Shown piece by piece: positions 25,884-34,138 of a stretch of DNA of 44,922 nt. Made by a program: the position numbers and the translations under genes. The notes under the pieces were generated by a model. The model searched no databases. It was not told where the DNA came from and saw only the letters and a list, made by a program, of their open reading frames with translations. Origin of the DNA: Gammaproteobacteria bacterium. Lineage in GTDB: Bacteria > Pseudomonadota > Gammaproteobacteria > Steroidobacterales > GCA-2729495. The first letter of the stretch is position 1; each line of letters opens with the position of its first letter. The stretch spans positions 1 through 44,922 of the forward strand of contig JABDLC010000065.1 of NCBI GenBank assembly GCA_013001905.1, in the 5' to 3' direction.

Positions 25884-27461
25884 TCAAATTATCGCAGCGT
25901 CTTTATTTGCGGGAGGCGCGGACGTATCCGTGCCGGCCTCGCGACGGCGTGCAATGCGGTTGATAACCTCCAGGTAGGCGAGTGCGCCCGCTTCGACGAT
26001 GTCTGTGCTGACGCCATTTCCCCGGTAGCTGTGGCCATTATATTCGACCGTCACCGTAACTTCGCCCTGTGCATCGTCACCCATGGTCACACTGCGGACT
26101 TCGAAGTTGCGCAGTTGCACCTCGAAACCGACCCCGCGCTCAATGGCTTTAAATGCGGCCTCAACCGGGCCGTCACCGACGGCCGCCTCGTCGACAACGC
26201 TGTCATCGTTGTGCTTCAGCCGCACCGCGGCGCTCGCGATGCTCCCTGAGCCGGCCGAAATCTGCAGTTCGTCAATCGTCCACGGGCCTGACTGAGCGTC
26301 GCCGGCGTTCATGATGATGGCTTCGATGTCGCCGTCGAACACTTCTTTCTTACGGTCGGCGAGCTCTTTGAAGTCTTCAAATGCGCGCTGAAGGTCATCG
26401 TCACTGACGTCAAAGCCGAGTTGCTCGACGCGCTCACGAAACGCATGTCGGCCGCTATGCTTGCCGAGCACCAGGTTGGAGCGGCTTACGCCGACATCCT
26501 CCGGCTTCATGATTTCGTAGGTGGAGGCGTCTTTCAGCATGCCGTGCTGATGGATTCCCGCTTCGTGCGCGAAGGCATTTTCGCCGACCACGGCCTTGTT
26601 CCGCGGTACATGCATACCGGTAATGCTGGAAACCAGCCGGCTGGTCGGATAGAGGCGGGTGGTATCAATCGCGGTGCCGATATTGAAAAAGTTCTCACGG
26701 GTCTTGAGCGCCATGACCACTTCTTCCAGGGAGCAGTTGCCGGCTCGTTCGCCGATACCGTTGATGGTGCACTCCACCTGCCGCGCGCCGGCGTTGACGG
26801 CAGCAAGGCTGTTGGCAACCGCCATGCCGAGGTCATCATGGCAATGCACGCTGAGCACAATGTCATCCACATTGGGCACATTCTGTTTCAGGTGGCTGAA
26901 CAGATCGTAGAACTCGCCGGGCACCGTGTAGCCCACGGTATCCGGGATATTCACCGTGCTTGCACCGGCCTCGATGACGGCCTGCACAACCTCGGTCAGG
27001 TAGCCGAAGTCAGTGCGCGATGCGTCTTCGGCCGAGAACTCCACGTCGTCACAATGCTCCCGCGCCTGTTTCACTGATTCCACCGCGCGGCGAATGATTT
27101 CCTCTTTCGCCATCTGCAGTTTCAGGTTGCGATGAATCTCGCTGGTTGCGACGAAGACATGAATGCGGCTTTTTTCGGCACCCTTGACTGCCGCCGCCGC
27201 TTTCTCGACGTCGTCGGGGTGGCAGCGGGCCAGGCTGCAAATTGCCGGGCCTTTAATTTCTTCGGCAATCGCCTGCACCGATTCAAAATCGCCGGGAGAC
27301 GCGGCTGCGAAGCCGGCCTCAATGACGTCGACGCGCAGGTCACGCAGGGCCGTTGCCACGCGGAGTTTCTCGCGCAGCGTCATGCTGCATCCGGGTGCCT
27401 GTTCACCATCCCGGAGGGTGGTATCAAAGATGATGACGCGATCGTCGCTGCGCTCGTTCAT
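25884..27461 (-). CDS. leuA: 2-isopropylmalate synthase
   Basis: A 525-residue enzyme that condenses acetyl-CoA and 2-ketoisovalerate, the committed step to leucine. The catalytic TIM barrel begins [18 protein letters not shown] (metal-binding Asp, catalytic Arg) and includes [15 protein letters not shown] and the HQHG metal site; the C-terminal dimer domain (from about residue 385) is the leucine feedback domain. I start it at the ATG at 27461, which has GGAG nine bases upstream, rather than the longer in-frame start at 27509, whose codons lie next to the attenuator. It is the first structural gene after the leader peptide and terminator. Confidence 0.96.
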   Translation of the reverse strand: MNERSDDRVIIFDTTLRDGEQAPGCSMTLREKLRVATALRDLRVDVIEAGFAAASPGDFESVQAIAEEIKGPAICSLARCHPDDVEKAAAAVKGAEKSRIHVFVATSEIHRNLKLQMAKEEIIRRAVESVKQAREHCDDVEFSAEDASRTDFGYLTEVVQAVIEAGASTVNIPDTVGYTVPGEFYDLFSHLKQNVPNVDDIVLSVHCHDDLGMAVANSLAAVNAGARQVECTINGIGERAGNCSLEEVVMALKTRENFFNIGTAIDTTRLYPTSRLVSSITGMHVPRNKAVVGENAFAHEAGIHQHGMLKDASTYEIMKPEDVGVSRSNLVLGKHSGRHAFRERVEQLGFDVSDDDLQRAFEDFKELADRKKEVFDGDIEAIIMNAGDAQSGPWTIDELQISAGSGSIASAAVRLKHNDDSVVDEAAVGDGPVEAAFKAIERGVGFEVQLRNFEVRSVTMGDDAQGEVTVTVEYNGHSYRGNGVSTDIVEAGALAYLEVINRIARRREAGTDTSAPPANKDAAII

Positions 27462-27509
27462 CTGCCTGCTCTCCATATCTGTCACTGCTTGGTGCCAATT
27501 CACTGGCAT

Positions 27510-27544
27510 AAAAAAACCCCGCTACCTGGTCGGGTGCGGGGTTT
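27510..27544 (-). terminator. leu operon attenuator (intrinsic terminator)
   Basis: On the minus strand, AACCCCGC and GCGGGGTT form a strong stem around a 13-base loop and are followed by a run of seven Ts, then leuA begins 49 bases later. A terminator in front of the first structural gene and after a leucine-codon leader is the attenuator layout. Its 5' arm (CCCGCAC, 27540-27534) is also the perfect complement of GTGCGGG at 27584-27578, giving the alternative antiterminator. Confidence 0.85.
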
Positions 27545-27591
27545 ATACGAATTCGGTCTGTCTTAACCTTTGTGTCGCCCGCACTCGAACC
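27528..27591 (-). promoter_or_regulatory. leu antiterminator pairing
   Basis: Minus-strand segment 27591-27578 (GGTTCGAGTGCGGG) can pair with segment 27540-27528 (CCCGCACCCGACC): seven uninterrupted pairs in the GTGCGGG core and further pairs flanking it. This duplex uses the 5' arm of the terminator and so excludes it. A ribosome stalled on the leucine codons at 27619-27605 would leave 27584-27578 free, favouring read-through into leuA when leucyl-tRNA is scarce. Confidence 0.7.
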
Positions 27592-27676
27592 ACCCGCCAT
27601 AGGCGAGCAGTAGCAGTAGCACGGCGTCTGTCACGCGGACGAGGGCGGTGCGCTGGTTTTCGTTACGGTTGAACAT
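27563..27676 (-). CDS. leuL: leu operon leader peptide
   Basis: A 37-codon reading frame, ATG at 27676 to TAA at 27563, too short for ordinary gene calling. It contains the run AVLLLLLAY: five consecutive leucine codons (CTA CTG CTA CTG CTC, codons 20-24), with another Leu at 12 and Val at 13, 15 and 19. The frame ends shortly before the antiterminator and terminator ahead of leuA. The peptide itself need have no function; its translation rate senses charged leucyl-tRNA. No clear ribosome-binding site precedes the ATG, and the predicted transcription start is only a few bases upstream, so it may be translated from a near-leaderless mRNA. Confidence 0.85.
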   Translation of the reverse strand: MFNRNENQRTALVRVTDAVLLLLLAYGGWFECGRHKG

Positions 27677-27684
27677 AGCCGACA

Positions 27685-27713
27685 ATCATCTTGCAACCTG
27701 ACATCGATGTCAA
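27685..27713 (-). promoter_or_regulatory. predicted leu operon promoter with overlapping palindrome
   Basis: Minus strand: a consensus TTGACA (27713-27708), a 17-base spacer and GATGAT (27690-27685, four of six to consensus). Transcription would begin near 27678, next to the leader ATG at 27676. The perfect 14-bp palindrome TGACATCGATGTCA (27699-27712) covers the -35, suggesting a second layer of control by a dimeric regulator. Confidence 0.6.
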
Positions 27714-27824
27714 TAGAGGCACTCTATATATCAGGCATTGCCGTATGCTATTCTGCCGCGCGCTCGCCGCCGCGTGCCCGGGCGGTGGGCTTGTTTCATT
27801 GCAACGGCAAGAGACGAAAACACA

Positions 27825-27853
27825 ACACTCCGGCTGGTTACGTTGCGGAGTGT
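27825..27853. promoter_or_regulatory. inverted repeat upstream of the TonB operon
   Basis: Perfect 8-base arms ACACTCCG and CGGAGTGT flank a 13-base spacer. It lies about 115 bases before the DUF3450 gene in the 27714-27967 gap. It could be an operator or a hairpin; there is no T-run. A GATAAT at 27894-27899 is a possible -10 downstream, but no convincing -35 accompanies it. Confidence 0.35.
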
Positions 27854-27924
27854 GAATGTAGTACAGTTGGCAAGCCGGCGTACGCTAACCAACGATAATC
27901 CGGCTCAATAACAAAACCAGATAC

Positions 27925-27944
27925 TCCGGTATGGCTATACCGGA
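27925..27944 (+). promoter_or_regulatory. perfect hairpin in the TonB operon leader
   Basis: TCCGGTAT and ATACCGGA pair perfectly around a GGCT tetraloop, immediately upstream of the AAGGGG ribosome-binding site and 23 bases before the ATG at 27968. It is not followed by Ts, so it is not a terminator; a dyad operator or an mRNA structure affecting stability or initiation is likely. Confidence 0.5.
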
Positions 27945-27967
27945 CAGTGCATTGAAGGGGACACTTC

Positions 27968-28741
27968 ATGAGTTCTACCAAGTGGATATCCCGCCTGGTT
28001 GCTGTCAGCGCGTCTGTCGCGTTGGTCGCACCGGTCATCGGGTCCGCACAGTCGGTTAACGACATTCTTAACGCAGAAAAGCGTCGCACCAGACTGGCGC
28101 AGGAATCGCAACAGCGCATTGACTCGGTTGTTGATGAAACCCGCAAAAAAGCAGACCAGTACAAGCGCCTGTTAAAAGAAATCGAAGGTCTTGAGATCTA
28201 CAACACGCTGCTGCAGCGTCAGATCGACGGGCAGGCGCTTAAAGCTGAAGAGCTGCAGGCGTCCATTGAGCAGGTGGAAGTCATTAACCGTCAGATTGTC
28301 CCGTCAATGACACGGATGATCGAAGGTCTGGAGCAGTTTGTTGAACTCGACGTTCCCTTCCTTCTCGAGGAGCGGCGCAATCGTGTCGCGAATCTTGATG
28401 ACCTGATGGCCCGCCCCGATGTCAATGTGGCGGAGAAATTCCGCAAGGTGACCGAGGCTTATCAGATTGAAAATGACTACGGTCGCACCATCGAGTCGTA
28501 CTCCGGCACGCTGGAGATTGAGGGTCAGGAACGCAAAGTCGACTTTCTGCGTGTAGGCCGCGTGGCACTCATGTATCAGACACAGGACGGTGCCTTGTCC
28601 GGAGTTTGGGATCAGCAAGCGCGTCGCTGGGAATCGGCGGATGCGTACAAAAACCAGATCAAGCAGGGCCTCAAGATCGCGAGCAAGCAAATCGCACCTG
28701 AACTGCTGCTGTTGCCCGTTGCGGCACCGGAGGCTGGCTAA
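27968..28741 (+). CDS. DUF3450 periplasmic coiled-coil protein of the TonB system
   Basis: A 257-residue secreted protein: signal peptide (SVALVAPVIGSAQS), then a long coiled coil (about residues 35-130) rich in Glu, Lys and Gln, then a small globular region (VDFLRVGRVALMYQTQDG). This is the DUF3450 pattern, whose genes sit at the head of TtpC-ExbB-ExbD-TonB operons in marine gammaproteobacteria. A good AAGGGG ribosome-binding site precedes the ATG. The next gene follows after two bases. It probably works with TtpC in the periplasm during TonB-dependent uptake; the molecular role is not established. Confidence 0.85.
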   Translation: MSSTKWISRLVAVSASVALVAPVIGSAQSVNDILNAEKRRTRLAQESQQRIDSVVDETRKKADQYKRLLKEIEGLEIYNTLLQRQIDGQALKAEELQASIEQVEVINRQIVPSMTRMIEGLEQFVELDVPFLLEERRNRVANLDDLMARPDVNVAEKFRKVTEAYQIENDYGRTIESYSGTLEIEGQERKVDFLRVGRVALMYQTQDGALSGVWDQQARRWESADAYKNQIKQGLKIASKQIAPELLLLPVAAPEAG

Positions 28742-28743
28742 TC

Positions 28744-30138
28744 ATGAAATCCTTTAAACAAATCAGAAACAGTGCTTTGTCCCTGACGGTCATGGCCGCG
28801 CTGGGTCTGGGTGCCGCCTCGTCCCCGGCGGTCGCTCAGCAAGCGATGAGCATGAGTGAGCTGCTGCGTAAAGTTGAGCAGGGCCGTGTGCAGGACAATA
28901 AAGAGAACCGTGAGCGTGAGCAGCGTTTCCGTGCAGAGCGCGGGCAGCAGCAGACGCTGCTGAACAATGCTGTTGCTGAGAAGCGTCGCGAAGAAGCGCG
29001 CAGTGCTCAGCTCGAAGCTCAGGCCGCGACTAATAAAGAAGACCTTAAGAAGCTTGAGGCAGAGTTGAACGAGCGCCTCGGTTCGCTGAAAGAGTTGTTC
29101 GGCGTGATGCAACAGGTCGCCGGTGACGCGCGTACTCGCTTCGAAACATCGGTAACCAACGTCGAGAACCCTGATCGGGTCGAGTTCCTTGAGAACCTCG
29201 CCAAGAAGATCGGTAGCAGTACGCAGTTGCCGTCTCTCGATGAAATCGATCGCCTCTGGTACGAACTGCAGCGTGAGATGACCGAGAGTGGTCGCGTCGT
29301 GAAATTCCAGACGAATGTGTTGCTGAACGACGGCACTCAGGAAGAGCTCGATGTGGTCCGCGTGGGTGTGTTCAACATCGTCGCCGACGGCAAGTACCTG
29401 AAATATGAAGACGGCGATCTGTCTGAGCTGGCGCGCCAGCCTTCGGGTGGTCGTTTCACCGGCAGCACGTCGGATATTCTGGAAGCGACCGACGGCATGG
29501 TCCGGTTCGGCCTCGACCCCACGGCGGGCGGTGTGCTGAGCACCTACAAGTCACGTCCGAACCTGGTGGAACGCATCCAGCAGGGCGGCATCGTGGGTTA
29601 CCTGATCATTGCGCTGGGTATTATCGGCCTGCTGATTTCGCTTGAGCGCATGGTGGTGCTGAGTGTTGCTAGCCGTAAGGTGACCGCGCAGCTCAACAGC
29701 TCGACGCTCAGTGATGACAATGCGCTGGGCCGGGTACTGGGCACCTATGCCGAGAATCAGAATGCTGACGTTGAGACGCTCGAGCTCAAGATGTCGGAAG
29801 CGATTTTCAAGGAAACGCCCGCGCTCAATCGTGCGCTGCTGTTTATCAAGATCATCTCGGTGGTGGCTCCGCTCATGGGGCTGCTCGGAACAGTGGTCGG
29901 TATGATCAATACCTTCCAGGCGATTACGCTGTATGGCACCGGTGATCCGAAGCTGATGGCCGGCGGTATTTCGCAGGCGTTGATGACCACGGTGCTGGGC
30001 CTTTGCGTGGCAATCCCGACGGTGCTGCTGCACACGATCGTTAGTGGTCGCAGCAAACGCATTCTGCAGATTTTGCAGGAGCAGAGCGCCGGTATTGTTG
30101 CCGAACATGCCGAGAAGCAGGGCGGGCGTGCGGCCTAG
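28744..30138 (+). CDS. TtpC-like MotA/TolQ/ExbB proton-channel protein
   Basis: A 464-residue protein with a signal peptide (about 1-32, ending PAVAQQ), a periplasmic coiled-coil domain (about 35-130) and a mixed region to about 270. A C-terminal TolQ/ExbB-type channel domain has a membrane helix near GIVGYLIIALGIIGLLISLERMV, VVAPLMGLLGTVVGMINTFQ and GGISQALMTTVLGLCVAIPTVLLH. The same architecture defines TtpC, an essential extra component of Vibrio TonB2 systems. The globular middle segment (LLNDGTQEELDVVRVGVFN) resembles the end of the DUF3450 partner, suggesting the two periplasmic parts are related or interact. Confidence 0.88.
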   Translation: MKSFKQIRNSALSLTVMAALGLGAASSPAVAQQAMSMSELLRKVEQGRVQDNKENREREQRFRAERGQQQTLLNNAVAEKRREEARSAQLEAQAATNKEDLKKLEAELNERLGSLKELFGVMQQVAGDARTRFETSVTNVENPDRVEFLENLAKKIGSSTQLPSLDEIDRLWYELQREMTESGRVVKFQTNVLLNDGTQEELDVVRVGVFNIVADGKYLKYEDGDLSELARQPSGGRFTGSTSDILEATDGMVRFGLDPTAGGVLSTYKSRPNLVERIQQGGIVGYLIIALGIIGLLISLERMVVLSVASRKVTAQLNSSTLSDDNALGRVLGTYAENQNADVETLELKMSEAIFKETPALNRALLFIKIISVVAPLMGLLGTVVGMINTFQAITLYGTGDPKLMAGGISQALMTTVLGLCVAIPTVLLHTIVSGRSKRILQILQEQSAGIVAEHAEKQGGRAA

Positions 30139-30180
30139 TGCCGCCGCTTAACTGTCGGTAGTTAGAGAAGAGGGCTTCGT

Positions 30181-30708
30181 ATGGATTGGCTGACAACGCC
30201 AATTACAGCGGTCCGGGACTTCATGGAGCTCGGTGGTCCGGTGCTGACCGTTATCGCAGTAACGATTTTTGCGATGTGGGTGCTGATCATCGAGCGTCTG
30301 TTGTTCTTCCGCACCGGTTTAAACAAACTGGCCGAGAGTTCAATCGAGCGGTGGCAGGAACGCGCCGATCGCGAGTCCTGGTACGCACGTCAGGCGCGCG
30401 ACAAACTGTTGTCGCGGTTCTCGATGGCGGCTAATTCCGGTGTGTCGGTTATTCAAACCCTCGTTGCTCTGTGCCCGCTGCTCGGGCTGCTGGGCACCGT
30501 GACCGGCATGATCCTGGTTTTTGACGTCATGGCGATCAGTGGCACCGGCAATGCCCGCTCGATGGCGGCTGGTGTGTCGCAGGCGACTATCCCCACGATG
30601 GCCGGCATGGTCGGCGCGCTGTCCGGCGTGTTCCTGACGACGATGATTACCCGCATGATCGAACGGCGTGTCGAAGGCCTTGAGGAAGAACTCTATTTAG
30701 ACCACTAG
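30181..30708 (+). CDS. exbB: ExbB-type proton channel subunit
   Basis: A 175-residue ExbB with three predicted membrane helices (about 15-40, 95-120 and 130-155). The conserved channel blocks are ALCPLLGLLGTVTGMILVFDVM and GVSQATIPTMAGMVGALSGVFL. It forms a proton-driven complex with ExbD and TonB in the inner membrane. It is the short TonB2-type form without a long periplasmic N-terminus. It begins 42 bases after the TtpC-like gene and precedes exbD by 33 bases. Confidence 0.92.
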   Translation: MDWLTTPITAVRDFMELGGPVLTVIAVTIFAMWVLIIERLLFFRTGLNKLAESSIERWQERADRESWYARQARDKLLSRFSMAANSGVSVIQTLVALCPLLGLLGTVTGMILVFDVMAISGTGNARSMAAGVSQATIPTMAGMVGALSGVFLTTMITRMIERRVEGLEEELYLDH

Positions 30709-30741
30709 AAGTGGTCATTAATTAAGGATTGATTTACCGGA

Positions 30742-31152
30742 ATGCCCAGACGAATACGTCAACATCAGGAAGAGGAAGAGGCCGAGATTAATCTGACGCC
30801 CATGCTGGACGTCGTATTTATCATGCTGATTTTCTTCATTGTGACTGCGTCCTTTATTAAGGAAGCGGGTATCGATGTGCGTCGGCCGGAAGCAGCTCAG
30901 GCGGAGCCCAAAAAGAAGGCCAACATCCTGGTTGCCGTGAGCGGTAACAATGAAATCTGGATTGACCGCAAAAATATCGATCCGCGCGCTGTTCAGACGA
31001 CCTTTGAGCGTTTGCTGGCCGAAAACCCGGAGGGCTCCGTGGTGATTCAGGCTGATGAGGATGCCTACACGGAGACCATTATTTTGGTCATGGATGCAGC
31101 GCGGCAGGCCAAAATTTCACGAATTTCTATTGCGGGGCGGTTGCCTGAATAG
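30742..31152 (+). CDS. exbD: ExbD biopolymer transport protein
   Basis: A 136-residue protein with a short acidic cytoplasmic N-terminus, one membrane helix carrying the essential proton-carrying Asp (D23 in NLTPMLDVVFIMLIFF), and a periplasmic domain ending ISRISIAGRLP. Fits the ExbD/TolR family in length and motif; the neighbourhood points to ExbD, not TolR. Works with ExbB to energise TonB. Confidence 0.93.
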   Translation: MPRRIRQHQEEEEAEINLTPMLDVVFIMLIFFIVTASFIKEAGIDVRRPEAAQAEPKKKANILVAVSGNNEIWIDRKNIDPRAVQTTFERLLAENPEGSVVIQADEDAYTETIILVMDAARQAKISRISIAGRLPE

Positions 31153-31214
31153 CGGAACCAACGCGATTCAGAGCGATCCAATTTATTAGAGCGGTACAGG
31201 TTGGTTAAGGAAGC

Positions 31215-31817
31215 ATGATTCAACGGTTCGCAGTGTCGCTATTATCGGGTGTGCTGATCACCTTCTCTCTGCTGTGGGTTATGCAGGTGTTGATTGCTAC
31301 CGGTAAACGTGCAATTACCGATGATGCCGATATCATGCTCGGTGACTTCATTCGGGTCAAAAAAGAAGAAATTGTGCGCCTCGACGAGGACGAGCCGGAA
31401 AAGCCGCCTGAAGTTGACGACCCGCCACCGGAACAGCCTGAAGCACAGACTGATGATCTGGACACCTCGCAGTCGATCAGTATCGGCGGTCCGTCAGGCA
31501 AGCTGGATCTTGGCAAGCTCGGTGGCGGACGTATCGGCCTCGGCGACGGTGACTTCCTGCCGATCGTGAAGGTTGCGCCGATCTATCCGCGGCGGGCGCA
31601 AACCCGCGGTCTCGAAGGGCAGTGCCTGGTGAGTTTCACTGTGGATACCACCGGTGCGGTGAAGGACGCTGAGATCATTGAATGTACCAGCTCGCTGTTT
31701 GAACGTGCGTCGAAAAACGCCGTGCTGAAGTTTAAATACAAACCTCGTGTGGTTGACGGTGTTGCGCAGGAAGTGCGGAACGTGCAGCACATCATCACCT
31801 TCAAGTTGGAAGACTAG
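31215..31817 (+). CDS. tonB: TonB energy transducer
   Basis: A 200-residue protein: an N-terminal membrane anchor (about 5-28), a short Pro/Glu-rich periplasmic spacer (EPEKPPEVDDPPPEQPEAQT) and the C-terminal TonB domain with VAPIYPRRAQTRGLEGQCLVSFTVD and KFKYKPRVVDGVAQE. The spacer is short and acidic, as in TonB2 proteins that rely on TtpC, instead of the long Pro-Lys/Glu repeats of E. coli TonB. It links proton flow through ExbBD to outer-membrane receptors. No receptor gene is in this window. Confidence 0.92.
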   Translation: MIQRFAVSLLSGVLITFSLLWVMQVLIATGKRAITDDADIMLGDFIRVKKEEIVRLDEDEPEKPPEVDDPPPEQPEAQTDDLDTSQSISIGGPSGKLDLGKLGGGRIGLGDGDFLPIVKVAPIYPRRAQTRGLEGQCLVSFTVDTTGAVKDAEIIECTSSLFERASKNAVLKFKYKPRVVDGVAQEVRNVQHIITFKLED

Positions 31818-31823
31818 TTGCTC

Positions 31824-33197
31824 ATGATGCAGACGATCAGACTGATTTTCCCGTTACCGCTGTTTGCCGCATTGGCGGCTGTGCTGTTGCTGACCGGGCC
31901 TTCGTTGACCGGTTATCCCGGTGCACTGGCGCAGGCGCAGGAAGAAGAGGCTGAAGATAAAAAGGCGCCGATGAAAGGCCGTAAAACTCAGGCCCTGGGC
32001 AAGCAGGTTTACACGCTGATCACCGACGCGAATGAAAAGGTTGATGCGGAAGATTACGCGGGCGCCCGGGCGCTGATCGAAAAGGCTAAAGGGCTGCCGA
32101 AGCTGACCGCTTACGAAACTGCACAGATTTATAGTTTTTCCGGCTTCCTGAATTTCAATCAGGATCGCTACAACCCCGCTTTGCGCGACTACGAGAAAGT
32201 GCTGGCTCAGCCGGATCTGCCTGAAGGGCTGTTGCAGCAGACCTACAAAACGATTGCGCAGCTGTTGTTTGCCACTGAACAGTATTCAAAGGCAATCGAG
32301 CGTGCCCGTGAGTACATGAACGTCGCAGGCGAAGACCCGGACATGTACGCGTTGATCGCGACCGGCTACTACCAGCTGGATCAAACCAATCGCATCATTC
32401 AGCCGATTGAGAAGGCGATTGCACTGGCCCGTGAGCGCGGCACCAAGCCGAAGGAGCAGTGGTATCTGCTGCAGCGAGTGGCGTACTGGGAAAAAGAAGA
32501 TTACCGCAAGGTTAGGAGCATCCTCGAAATCCTGGTGACCAACTGGCCGAAAAAGGAATACTGGTCGCAGTTGTCCGGCATTTATTACGAGCTTAAAGAC
32601 GAGTCCCGTCAGCTGGCGGCTTACGAGGCGGCTTATGATCAGGGTCTCCTGGAAACCAGCTCCGAACTGACGCAAATGGCGCAGTTGTTCATGCAGTCAG
32701 AAGTGCCGTTCAAGGGTGCGCAGGTGCTGGAAGAAGGTCTCGCTTCGGGCAAGATCGAGAAGAATGAGCGTAATCTCCGCTTGTTGTCGCAGGCCTGGCA
32801 GATGGCGCAGGAAGATCGCAAAGCGATCGAGCCTTTGCAACAAGCCGCCAAGCTCTCCAATGACGGCGATCTGTACGCCCGACTGGCCACGTCTTACCTT
32901 AACCTCGATCAGTACAAAAACTGCATCAGCGCGTCGCGAAATGCGATCAATAAGGGTGGTCTCAAATACCCCGGTGATACCTGGCTGGTGCTGGGTATGT
33001 GCCAGTTTGAAAACAAGCAGCTCTCAGCTGCGAAGACGTCGTTCCAGAATGCGGCGAAGTATGACAAGTCGGCCAAAAACGCGCGTTCCTGGATTACCTA
33101 TACCGAAAACGAGCAGGCGCGGTTGCAGCAGTTGCAGGAATCACTGAATCAGCTGAACGAAGCCAGGCAGCGCGCGGCGGAGCGCGCTGACAGTTGA
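31824..33197 (+). CDS. TPR-repeat protein of the TonB operon
   Basis: A 457-residue exported protein: hydrophobic signal region (about 8-33), an AQAQEEEAEDKK linker, then a superhelical repeat region of tetratricopeptide type throughout (for example DRYNPALRDYEKVLAQP, EQYSKAIERAREYM, DQYKNCISASRNAI). The end is a Glu/Gln/Arg-rich helix. TPR proteins of this length commonly close the DUF3450-TonB operon, and Vibrio TtpC systems also have a TPR partner, so a scaffold role is likely. ATG at 31824 or 31827 is possible; the frame upstream overlaps the tonB stop. Confidence 0.85.
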   Translation: MMQTIRLIFPLPLFAALAAVLLLTGPSLTGYPGALAQAQEEEAEDKKAPMKGRKTQALGKQVYTLITDANEKVDAEDYAGARALIEKAKGLPKLTAYETAQIYSFSGFLNFNQDRYNPALRDYEKVLAQPDLPEGLLQQTYKTIAQLLFATEQYSKAIERAREYMNVAGEDPDMYALIATGYYQLDQTNRIIQPIEKAIALARERGTKPKEQWYLLQRVAYWEKEDYRKVRSILEILVTNWPKKEYWSQLSGIYYELKDESRQLAAYEAAYDQGLLETSSELTQMAQLFMQSEVPFKGAQVLEEGLASGKIEKNERNLRLLSQAWQMAQEDRKAIEPLQQAAKLSNDGDLYARLATSYLNLDQYKNCISASRNAINKGGLKYPGDTWLVLGMCQFENKQLSAAKTSFQNAAKYDKSAKNARSWITYTENEQARLQQLQESLNQLNEARQRAAERADS

Positions 33198-33211
33198 TTT
33201 GATGCAACCTC

Positions 33212-33231
33212 TTCTGACAATCGCGTCAGAA
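33212..33231. other. hairpin between convergent genes
   Basis: TTCTGAC and GTCAGAA pair perfectly over a 6-base loop, 14 bases after the TPR gene stop and containing the TauE/SafE stop codon. There is no T-run on either strand, so it is at most a weak or factor-dependent terminator, or a 3' mRNA-stabilising structure. Confidence 0.35.
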
Positions 33232-34050
33232 AATGTCGGCGAACATCCGCAACGACGTTAAGCCCAGAAACAGCGCGAATGCGCGGCGTAGCCCGATAGT
33301 GCTCAGTGTATGCGCGAGTTTTGCGCCGTAGGGCACGGTCAGTAACGTCATGGGTGCGATCAGCAGAAAACCGAGCCAGTTAACGTAGCCGATGCTGAAG
33401 TCCGGCAGTACAGGATTGTTCCAGCCGCCGACGATAAACCCAATGGTGCCGGGCACAGCGATGATCAGCCCAAAGCCGGCCGATGTGCCGACCGAACGGT
33501 GTATCGGAAAGCCAAACAAATTCAGCACGGGCACTGACATAGTGCCGCCGCCGATCCCCATCATGGCCGAGATTGCCCCGATCACTGCGCCGATGGGTTG
33601 TGCAACGAGATTCGACGGCAGTTCATCGCCTACCTGCCAGGTCGGGTTACCGAGCGCCATGTAGGTTGCAACCAGTAACGCGACGACGGCGAACACGAGT
33701 GTTAACGTTGCAAAGTTGCTGAGGGTCGCCAGCCAGGTGCCAAACAATACGCCGACCACAATGCCGGGCACCCAGCTGCGAAACAGCGCGGCATCGAAAC
33801 TGCCGCGTTCACGGTGTGCCGCGACCGAACGCAGACTGGTGGGGATAATCGTCGCCAGAGACGTACCGACAGCCAGGTGCATGCGCACGGCGTCGTCGAT
33901 CTCGAGAAAGCCGAAGATGTGGTACAGCGCGGGCACGATGACGATCCCGCCGCCGACACCGAGCAATCCCGCAAGCACGCCGGCGAAGGCGCCCGCCGCG
34001 AGTAGCAGTGGCACAAGGGTGAGCAGCAGTGTGGTGGTTTCCGGTGTCAT
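33226..34050 (-). CDS. TauE/SafE family permease (DUF81)
   Basis: A 274-residue membrane protein with about eight hydrophobic segments and the duplicated family motif GVLAGLLGVGGGIVIVPAL (first half) and AISAMMGIGGGTMSVPVLNLFG (second half). Members export or import sulfite, sulfoacetate, taurine-derived or other organosulfonate anions; the substrate here cannot be told. The ATG at 34050 is chosen because the family begins just before LTLVPLLLAAG; the longer frame to 34155 would run into the divergent O-methyltransferase gene. Confidence 0.88.
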   Translation of the reverse strand: MTPETTTLLLTLVPLLLAAGAFAGVLAGLLGVGGGIVIVPALYHIFGFLEIDDAVRMHLAVGTSLATIIPTSLRSVAAHRERGSFDAALFRSWVPGIVVGVLFGTWLATLSNFATLTLVFAVVALLVATYMALGNPTWQVGDELPSNLVAQPIGAVIGAISAMMGIGGGTMSVPVLNLFGFPIHRSVGTSAGFGLIIAVPGTIGFIVGGWNNPVLPDFSIGYVNWLGFLLIAPMTLLTVPYGAKLAHTLSTIGLRRAFALFLGLTSLRMFADIF

Positions 34051-34138
34051 TGACTGGGTATGCTGTGGCGAAGGCGGCGTGGATTGTAACGAACGTGATA
34101 GCGATGAACCAATTAGATGAATTCTTGAGACAAATCTT

